A stretch of DNA of 12,075 bases, taken from contig DTYO01000103.1 in the NCBI GenBank assembly GCA_012961845.1, forward strand, positions 1 through 12,075, read 5' to 3'. The notes under the pieces are model-generated. The model worked only from the letters and a program-made list of their open reading frames with translations, did not search any database and was not told the DNA's origin. This DNA is from Thermodesulfobacteriaceae bacterium (GTDB lineage Bacteria > Desulfobacterota > Dissulfuribacteria > Dissulfuribacterales > UBA3076). The translations under genes were made by a program, and so were the position numbers. Below are positions 7,862 to 12,075 of this stretch, one piece after another. The first letter of the stretch is position 1. Every line of letters begins with the position of its first letter.

Positions 7862-8488
7862 ATGAAAAGATTCATCTTATTTACAACGGCCACTGTTGTC
7901 GCGCTATTTACTACTGCTTCCCCTGGTGCTGAAACCGTTCTGCTGATGAAGGGTGTGGAGATCGCCAAGGGGAGGGACATGGGGGACGTGCGTTACGGAA
8001 CGAAGTTTGCCGGAGAGATCCTTGATGGTACCTTTGCCGAGATGGGCTACTGGTACATAACTCTCGACTACAGGGGAGCGGAATATGTCGAAGTCTGCAA
8101 TGGAGAAAATGACATTGTCAGGGCAAGAATGACTGTTGTGCTCGATGGAAGCGGGGGCCGTTCAGGTATGATGATTCTCTTCATGCGGGACAGGCACGGC
8201 ATTCCTGATGTCTACTGGAACTATTCCGCTCCGCTGTGCGGACTCGGGGGGATGGGCTGTCCGTATCCATGGGAAGAACCTGTTGAAGGCTGTCTCTTTG
8301 AGGACTATCCGGATGAGTATGGGCCGGTGGCACAAGTGAGAGGCGAGACAGGTCCGATCTTTCTTTGGAAGGTGTTTGCAACCGGTTTTTTCAGAGGGTT
8401 CCGTGGTGCCAGTTTTACCGGCTGGCTCAGACATAATTACCCCTTTATTCCAAGGGTGGAAGGGACTCTCATATTCCATGGCAGGTGA
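7862..8488 (+). CDS. Small exported protein of unknown function
   Basis: The 208-residue product starts at an ATG with an excellent ribosome site (AGGAGG, 7 nt upstream). Residues 1-23 form a classic signal peptide: MKR, a hydrophobic core, then a Ser-Pro-Gly-Ala cleavage site before Glu24. A periplasmic or secreted location is therefore likely. The mature part is rich in Gly, Asp and aromatic residues. It has four cysteines (79, 126, 133, 144); the last three cluster in a Gly/Pro-rich segment around LCGLGGMGCPYPWEEP and could form disulfides. No catalytic motif, repeat, lipobox or C-terminal anchor is visible, and I do not recognise the family. It stands alone between the two MITE-like copies. 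A terminator-like hairpin follows it, so it is probably monocistronic. Confidence 0.8.
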   Translation: MKRFILFTTATVVALFTTASPGAETVLLMKGVEIAKGRDMGDVRYGTKFAGEILDGTFAEMGYWYITLDYRGAEYVEVCNGENDIVRARMTVVLDGSGGRSGMMILFMRDRHGIPDVYWNYSAPLCGLGGMGCPYPWEEPVEGCLFEDYPDEYGPVAQVRGETGPIFLWKVFATGFFRGFRGASFTGWLRHNYPFIPRVEGTLIFHGR

Positions 8489-8543
8489 AAGGGCCGGTCA
8501 GTGTGTCGGAAGCGATGTCTCTCTTGTCAGTTCCTGGCGCGGT

Positions 8544-8580
8544 GATTTTCAATGTCGGGGCACATCTGAAAATCGGGAAT
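8544..8580 (+). terminator. Likely terminator hairpin after the exported-protein gene
   Basis: GATTTTCAATGT (8544-8555) pairs with ACAT-C-TGAAAATC (8562-8574). This is a 12-bp stem with a single bulged C and a CGGGGC loop, starting 56 bp after the stop codon. It is followed by GGGAATTTTGTTT, a T-rich but interrupted tract. It would separate this gene from the riboswitch leader that follows. Confidence 0.5.
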
Positions 8581-8636
8581 TTTGTTTAACGTCAGGACGG
8601 ATGCCCTTTGACTTATTCATGGATATTTAGTAAAAA

Positions 8637-8783
8637 AGGTCAGCTCGGGGAAAAGGGAATCCGGTGAGAATCCGGAACGGGCCCGCCGCTGTGATCGGGG
8701 ACGTATTCCGTATATGCCACTGTCAGTCCCGGCGTGATGGGAAGGCACGGAATCCGGCAGATCCGAGAGTCAGAAGACCTGCC
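8637..8783 (+). ncRNA. Cobalamin (adenosylcobalamin-class) riboswitch aptamer
   Basis: The conserved blocks occur in the expected order. AGGTC at 8637-8641 can pair with GACCT at 8776-8780 (P1). Then come GGGAATCCGGTGAGAATCC, the GCCCGCCGCTGT core, GCCACTG, GGGAAGGC, and the B12 box GAGTCAGAAGACCTGCC at 8767-8783. These match the cobalamin riboswitch family closely. In this family, ligand binding lowers expression of downstream B12 synthesis or transport genes. The next plus-strand gene is cobC, about 695 nt away, an unusually long distance. A cob-operon function is therefore inferred from pathway match rather than proximity. Confidence 0.93.
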
Positions 8784-8795
8784 CGGGCTTTTTTT
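8781..8795 (+). promoter_or_regulatory. Possible riboswitch expression platform (GC palindrome plus seven T)
   Basis: Directly at the end of the B12 box is GCCCGGGC (8781-8788), followed by seven T (8789-8795). The CGGGC before the T-run could pair with the GCCCG of the aptamer core (near 8680-8685), giving a mutually exclusive terminator fold. The local palindrome alone is too short to be a normal terminator. Pairing is proposed by eye and not computed. Confidence 0.4.
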
Positions 8796-9112
8796 GCCGC
8801 CGTCTCCGTGGACATGGGCGTGTGGCAAGAGATTGTGCCTGTCTCTTGTCAGGGTAGCTCGCAAATCAGGGATTTTGTTCCGGATCAGGGCGTACGAGAA
8901 AAATAACCGCTGACATATTGATCATGTTTCCAGAATTATTTTTTTTCGTGCAACACGGTTGCTGGGCAAAAGAACAAATTTGAGAGGTACCTGTGAGTTT
9001 TTTCTCCTGATCTTGTGGGCAGACACGGGACAACGTGGATAAAAGGCAATCCTCGAATCGGTTTCTGATCGGTCCGGGGATTTTTTTGGTGTATTCGGGG
9101 CAGGGACGTCAT
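8796..9112. other. 317-bp non-coding leader or remnant between the riboswitch and the second MITE
   Basis: No coding region is supported. Besides the terminator-like hairpin listed separately, a clear 9-bp hairpin, GGCAAGAGA (8824-8832) with TCTCTTGTC (8842-8850, one G-U pair), lies about 40 nt after the aptamer but has no T-run. A GCAAC-ACG-GTTGC dyad occurs near 8952. The stretch could be a long structured leader or the remains of a gene once controlled by the riboswitch; I could not recognise any protein in it. Confidence 0.45.
9048..9087 (+). terminator. Terminator-like hairpin between the riboswitch and cobC
   Basis: AATCCTCG (9048-9055) pairs with CGGGGATT (9075-9082) with one G-U pair. 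The loop is 19 nt and at least five T follow (9083-9087). If active, it would stop riboswitch-initiated transcripts before the second MITE and the cob genes. The large loop makes it of moderate quality. Confidence 0.45.
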
Positions 9113-9365
9113 CCCGGATTATTCGCTTTAAAAGCCGGATAAATGCTAATTAGCATAAATTACAGTATGTTATATGAAATATAGTGAGTCAGGAAATGCA
9201 CCAAAAAGGTGCAGCGAATTCAATGCAAAGTGTTCTCTATTTGAAGCCGCAAGGGTAGCGCGATTGCACCAGATCTGCTGCATTGTCACAGGTTTGAAGT
9301 ACCAGAGTACGTCTGTGCCTCCTCCGCTTTACATCTTCGGCAAACTCGCGAACCGAATAATCCGG
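9113..9365 (+). mobile_element. MITE-like non-coding element, copy 2
   Basis: This is a ~253-bp copy of the element at 7222-7476. Its terminal inverted repeats are well preserved: CCGGATTATTCGCTT on the left against CCGGATTATTCGGTT read inward from the right (14 of 15). CGTCATC lies outside the left end and again directly after the right end, indicating a 5-7 bp target duplication depending on where the end is drawn. Internal dyads are intact: the perfect palindrome ATGCTAATTAGCAT and the hairpin TGCACC-AAAAA-GGTGCA. There is no transposase. It sits between the cobalamin riboswitch and cobC, 113 bp before the cobC start. Confidence 0.77.
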
Positions 9366-9395
9366 CGTCATCCGCCACGGGCCGAAATCGTGTCT

Positions 9396-9417
9396 GCCCG
9401 GTATAACTCTTCCGGGC
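9396..9417 (+). promoter_or_regulatory. Inverted repeat with a -10-like core in the cobC leader
   Basis: GCCCGG (9396-9401) and CCGGGC (9412-9417) form a perfect 6-bp dyad. Its 10-nt loop contains TATAAC, a good -10 match, about 70 bp upstream of cobC. No -35 box lies at the right distance and no T-run follows. It may be an operator-promoter overlap or just a leader hairpin. Confidence 0.25.
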
Positions 9418-9477
9418 CGTCTCCTGATTGCCGGATAGTGCAATTTCAGTCTCCTGTGAGCGGATAGGTTGGGGCAC

Positions 9478-10086
9478 ATGGAGAATCTTCTGCTGGCAAG
9501 ACATGCATCTATCGAGCCTCGATTCAGAGGCACATATGTGGGGAGTAGCGATGTAGGGCTCGGTAGCGGCTGGACAGAGGAAATCCCACTGCTGGCGCGT
9601 GCTGTGCTGCCGTACAGGCCGGGCGTTTTAATTTGTAGCCCCATGAAGCGTGCAGTACAGACTGCGGAGAGCTTGGCCCCTGTTGTCGGACTGCAGGATT
9701 CGGATATCCGGATCGTCCACGATCTGAGGGAGATAGATTTCGGCCGATGGGAGCGCATGACATTTTCTGAAATTGCAGCGTCGGAACCTGAAATGGTGGA
9801 GCTTTGGGCGGACTGGTCGGAAGATTTCTGCTTTCCTGAAGGAGAAAGGATAGGAGATTTTCTCGCAAGGGTGAGAAGGGCTGCCGGGCGGCTGGTGCGA
9901 ATGGAATATGAGACGGTACTGGTGATAACCCATGGAGGGGTCATACGGATGATGATCTGCCATATGCTGGGCCTTGCGCCCGAGCATTATGTCCTGTTTG
10001 ACATCAAGCCCGCAGGTATCTGTGCTCTTCGCTGCCATGAGGAGAAAGGCGTGCTTACCGGTCTCAATATGTGCGTAACACGGTGA
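9478..10086 (+). CDS. cobC: Alpha-ribazole phosphatase-type histidine phosphatase (CobC)
   Basis: From ATG 9478 the protein has 202 residues; a TTG nine bases upstream is a less likely start. It belongs to the phosphoglycerate-mutase-like histidine phosphatases. The phosphorylated His9 lies in LLARHAS, the second Arg is R58 in SPMKRAVQTAE, the acid is Glu85 in LREIDFGRWE, and the second His152 is in VITHGGVIRMM. The usual RHG is RHA here, a substitution also found in the SixA branch, so chemistry should be kept. CobC removes the 5'-phosphate from alpha-ribazole phosphate or from adenosylcobalamin 5'-phosphate, late in B12 nucleotide-loop assembly. Family assignment alone could not exclude another phosphatase; the cobU-cobT-cobS neighbours decide it. 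It opens the operon and ends 7 nt before cobU. Confidence 0.88.
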   Translation: MENLLLARHASIEPRFRGTYVGSSDVGLGSGWTEEIPLLARAVLPYRPGVLICSPMKRAVQTAESLAPVVGLQDSDIRIVHDLREIDFGRWERMTFSEIAASEPEMVELWADWSEDFCFPEGERIGDFLARVRRAAGRLVRMEYETVLVITHGGVIRMMICHMLGLAPEHYVLFDIKPAGICALRCHEEKGVLTGLNMCVTR

Positions 10087-10093
10087 TTGGGCA

Positions 10094-10666
10094 ATGGAAA
10101 ATACCTTTCTGATAACAGGTGGAGCTAGGAGTGGAAAGACCCGTTTCGCCTTGGATCTGGCCGGGAAATTCCCTGGACAAAAGGTCTATCTGGCCACCAG
10201 TCCGGTGACTGATCCTGAGATGGAAGGCCGGATAGAGAGGCATCGCATGGAAAGGGAGGGGCGCGGATGGAAGACTGTCGAAGAGACCATCTCCATTGCT
10301 TCGGTACTGGGCGGACTGGCAGGTGGAGATGTAGTGGTTGTGGACTGCCTGACTCTTTGGATGAACAACCTGATCCTTGGATTCCGAGGGGATGTGAACG
10401 AGACGGTGGTCGAGGATAAATGCCGCGCTCTCCTTGATGTCTGCAGGAGGCGCCGGGGAAAGGTTGTTTTCGTCACAAATGAGGTGGGCAGCGGCATAGT
10501 GCCCGAAAATGCGCTTGCCCGCCGCTATCGTGACCTCATGGGGAGGTGTAATCAGGTCGTGGCCCAGGGGGTCGATGCTGTATTTGTCGTAGTGTCGGGG
10601 ATTCCCTTCAAAATCAAGTGTAATCGGTCAGATGGGAGCGCACCTATTTTGATGCCGGGTGCTTGA
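10094..10666 (+). CDS. cobU: Adenosylcobinamide kinase / adenosylcobinamide-phosphate guanylyltransferase (CobU/CobP)
   Basis: This bifunctional 190-residue enzyme phosphorylates adenosylcobinamide and transfers GMP to give adenosylcobinamide-GDP. The Walker A loop is GGARSGKT (9-16). His50 in RIERHRMERE corresponds to the guanylylated His of Salmonella CobU. DCLTLWMNNL (84-93) is the Walker B-like family signature. NEVGSGIVPENALARRYRDL is the conserved C-terminal block. The length is normal for the family (~180-190). The start is 7 nt after the cobC stop, with only a weak ribosome site, suggesting translational coupling. A 137-nt gap separates it from cobT. Confidence 0.96.
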   Translation: MENTFLITGGARSGKTRFALDLAGKFPGQKVYLATSPVTDPEMEGRIERHRMEREGRGWKTVEETISIASVLGGLAGGDVVVVDCLTLWMNNLILGFRGDVNETVVEDKCRALLDVCRRRRGKVVFVTNEVGSGIVPENALARRYRDLMGRCNQVVAQGVDAVFVVVSGIPFKIKCNRSDGSAPILMPGA

Positions 10667-10803
10667 AGAAAAGAGAGTACGCCTGCATATCTGCTGTATA
10701 TTTGCACTCATCCGTTAATGATGACCCATTGTATGGGAGTGCTGCAGCCAGGATTTCTGCCGCATGAATAGCCCGCAGATGAAAGATCAGAGGGAAGGAC
10801 CTT
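10667..10803. other. 137-nt spacer between cobU and cobT
   Basis: No gene is evident. It contains a small hairpin, CCCAT-TGT-ATGGG (10725-10737), without a T-run. A purine-rich ribosome site, AGGGAAGGA, lies 4 nt before the cobT start. The gap is long for an otherwise tightly packed operon; a convincing internal promoter was not found. Confidence 0.5.
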
Positions 10804-11877
10804 ATGGGATTGCTTGAAAAGACGGTTAATAAGATAGATCCTGCGGACCGGTCGTGGAGACACAGGGCCCGGGAGAGGTTGAACAACCTGTGCATGCCTC
10901 ACTGGGCCCTGGGATGCTTGATGGATCTGGCAGTGGATCTGGCGGGTATGACCAGGTCCATGCAGCCGCCTGTAGCTGGGAAGACCATCGTTACCATGGC
11001 AGGCGACCACGGTGTGGTGGAGGAGGGAGTTAGTCTGTATCCGCAGGAAGTGACAACACAGATGGTCTGGAATTTCGTCAAGGGAGGAGCGGGAATCAAT
11101 GCCCTTGCAGGGCAGGCCGGTGCAAAGGTGGCAGTAGTGGACATGGGGGTCGCCGGAGACCTCGGCGATCTGGTGGACCAGGGCCTGATCTTTGGAAAAA
11201 AAATAGCTCCGGGTACCTCAAACATGACGGAAGGCCCTGCCATGGACAGGGAACAGGCGGTCCGTGCCCTTGAGGCGGGAATCGAGGTGGCCGAGGAGCT
11301 TGGTTCAGATACGGACCTGTTTGGCACGGGTGACATGGGAATAGGGAATACTACTCCAAGCGCTGCTATCTGTGCAGCCCTGACAGGGGCGCCTGTGGAA
11401 GAGGTGACCGGCAGGGGAACCGGCCTGGACGATGTCAGGCTGGCCTGCAAGATTGCTGTGGTGAAGAGGTCTGTCAAAGCCAACAGGCCTGACTCGGACG
11501 ACGGCCTGGATGTGCTGGCCAAGTTGGGCGGTTTCGAGATAGGAGGTATTGCAGGATTGATCCTGGGGGCCGCTTCCCAGCGCAAGCCTGTCTTGGTGGA
11601 CGGGTTTATCTCAACTGCAGGGGCCATGATCGCATGTACAGTGGCGCCAGCGGCAAAGGACTATATCATAGCTGCCCACAGGAGTGTTGAGCCCGGACAC
11701 CGCAGAATGCAGGAATACTTGGGGATTTCACCTCTGCTGGACCTTGGCATGAGGCTTGGCGAGGGAACCGGTGCAGCCCTTGCCATGAACATTGTAGATG
11801 CCGCAGTCCGGATCCTGGTGGATGTGGCTACTTTTTCAGAGGCCGAGGTGTCTAGAGGTATGAAGGCCGGTGACTGA
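10804..11877 (+). CDS. cobT: Nicotinate-nucleotide--dimethylbenzimidazole phosphoribosyltransferase (CobT)
   Basis: The 357-residue protein matches CobT in length and motifs. AGDHGVVEEGVSLYP (66-80) and the Gly-rich KGGAGINAL form the substrate pocket. GTGDMGIGNTTPS (174-186) and GRGTGLDD (203-210) bind the phosphoribosyl donor. Glu320 in RLGEGTGAALAM corresponds to the catalytic Glu317 of the Salmonella enzyme. It moves the phosphoribosyl group of nicotinate mononucleotide onto the lower-ligand base, usually 5,6-dimethylbenzimidazole, giving alpha-ribazole 5'-phosphate. The enzyme also accepts other benzimidazoles and purines, so the base used here cannot be read from the sequence. Its stop codon is one base from the cobS start, indicating coupled translation. 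Confidence 0.97.
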   Translation: MGLLEKTVNKIDPADRSWRHRARERLNNLCMPHWALGCLMDLAVDLAGMTRSMQPPVAGKTIVTMAGDHGVVEEGVSLYPQEVTTQMVWNFVKGGAGINALAGQAGAKVAVVDMGVAGDLGDLVDQGLIFGKKIAPGTSNMTEGPAMDREQAVRALEAGIEVAEELGSDTDLFGTGDMGIGNTTPSAAICAALTGAPVEEVTGRGTGLDDVRLACKIAVVKRSVKANRPDSDDGLDVLAKLGGFEIGGIAGLILGAASQRKPVLVDGFISTAGAMIACTVAPAAKDYIIAAHRSVEPGHRRMQEYLGISPLLDLGMRLGEGTGAALAMNIVDAAVRILVDVATFSEAEVSRGMKAGD

Positions 11878-11878
11878 G

Positions 11879-12075
11879 ATGCGGCATGGGAAAATAGAGA
11901 ATTTCCTTGCGGCCGTCAGGTTTCTTACGATCCTGCCTGTGCCAGGCAGGCTGGGGACCTGTTCGCAGGCCCTGCCGGGAAGCCTTGTCTTCTTTCCTCT
12001 GGTAGGGCTTCTCCAGGGGGTGTTTTGTGTTTTCGTTTCCATAGTGTGCGGGGCGTTCTTATCACCCTTGCTTAC
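11879..12075 (+). CDS. cobS: Adenosylcobinamide-GDP ribazoletransferase (CobS), N-terminal part
   Basis: The ATG at 11879 opens a frame that stays open to the right edge (65 codons). The N-terminus contains FLAAVRFLTILPVPGRLG, the typical CobS start. A hydrophobic stretch follows, with SLVFFPLVGLLQG and a second helix around VFCVFVSIVCGAFL. CobS is an integral membrane enzyme that joins adenosylcobinamide-GDP with alpha-ribazole or its phosphate, completing the nucleotide loop. The remaining three-quarters of the gene lies outside the window. Its position one base after cobT supports an operon cobC-cobU-cobT-cobS. Confidence 0.93.
   Translation, partial: MRHGKIENFLAAVRFLTILPVPGRLGTCSQALPGSLVFFPLVGLLQGVFCVFVSIVCGAFLSPLL

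Noticed and set aside
8517..8893. TCTCTTGTCAG occurs on both sides of the riboswitch (near 8520 and 8842), each followed at different distances by a similar GG-ATTTTGTT stretch.
   Set aside because: The matching blocks are short and their spacing differs by about 35 nt; not enough to call a duplication.
8664..8906. An 80-residue open frame covers the riboswitch.
   Set aside because: It coincides with conserved structural RNA blocks and has no ribosome site; it is not a gene.
9237..9365. A minus-strand frame in the right part of both MITE copies gives similar peptides around RRTLVLQ and DNAADLV, suggesting a transposase remnant.
   Set aside because: Only about 3 of 14 codon differences between the copies are synonymous and copy 1 stops earlier, so there is no sign of protein-level selection. 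The longer frame in copy 2 is just the shadow of cobC.

Overview
The window looks like chromosomal DNA of a Gram-negative bacterium with about 50% GC. The best guess is a deltaproteobacterium (Desulfobacterota). This rests on the style of the soluble multi-domain histidine kinases, the HDOD-kinase fusion, the M48 peptidase with TPRs and the cobalamin genes. No rRNA or tRNA is present to fix the taxonomy, so it is an inference.

Layout. (1) 1-374, minus strand: the N-terminal 124 residues of a YjbQ/UPF0047 protein, running off the left edge. (2) 375-633: a divergent promoter region. (3) 634-5224, plus strand: two cytoplasmic sensor kinases in tandem. The first is HDOD-GAF-PAS-HisKA-HATPase and the second is REC-PAS-HisKA-HATPase-REC. 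Neither has a DNA-binding or enzymatic output domain. (4) 5193-7037, minus strand: an integral-membrane M48-type metallopeptidase with a C-terminal TPR region. Its 3' end overlaps the second kinase tail-to-tail. (5) 7038-9477: a gene-poor, rearranged-looking stretch. It holds a 130-bp imperfect palindrome, two directly oriented copies of a ~254-bp non-coding element with terminal inverted repeats (MITE-like), one small exported protein of unknown function, and a cobalamin riboswitch. (6) 9478 to the right edge, plus strand: cobC, cobU, cobT and the start of cobS, the nucleotide-loop assembly branch of adenosylcobalamin synthesis.

How the parts work together. CobU activates adenosylcobinamide to its GDP form, CobT makes alpha-ribazole phosphate, CobS joins the two, and CobC removes the phosphate. 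The riboswitch is the expected feedback regulator of such an operon, but it lies about 700 nt upstream of cobC. A terminator-like hairpin and the second mobile repeat sit between them. This suggests that insertion, and perhaps loss of an original first gene, has altered an ordinary B12-controlled leader. It is the most notable feature of the window. The two kinases are probably co-transcribed and may form a phosphorelay, but their output is not encoded here.

I see no CRISPR array, phage module, toxin-antitoxin pair or complete transposase. Most genes are recognisable members of known families; the novelty is in the intergenic architecture and in one orphan exported protein.
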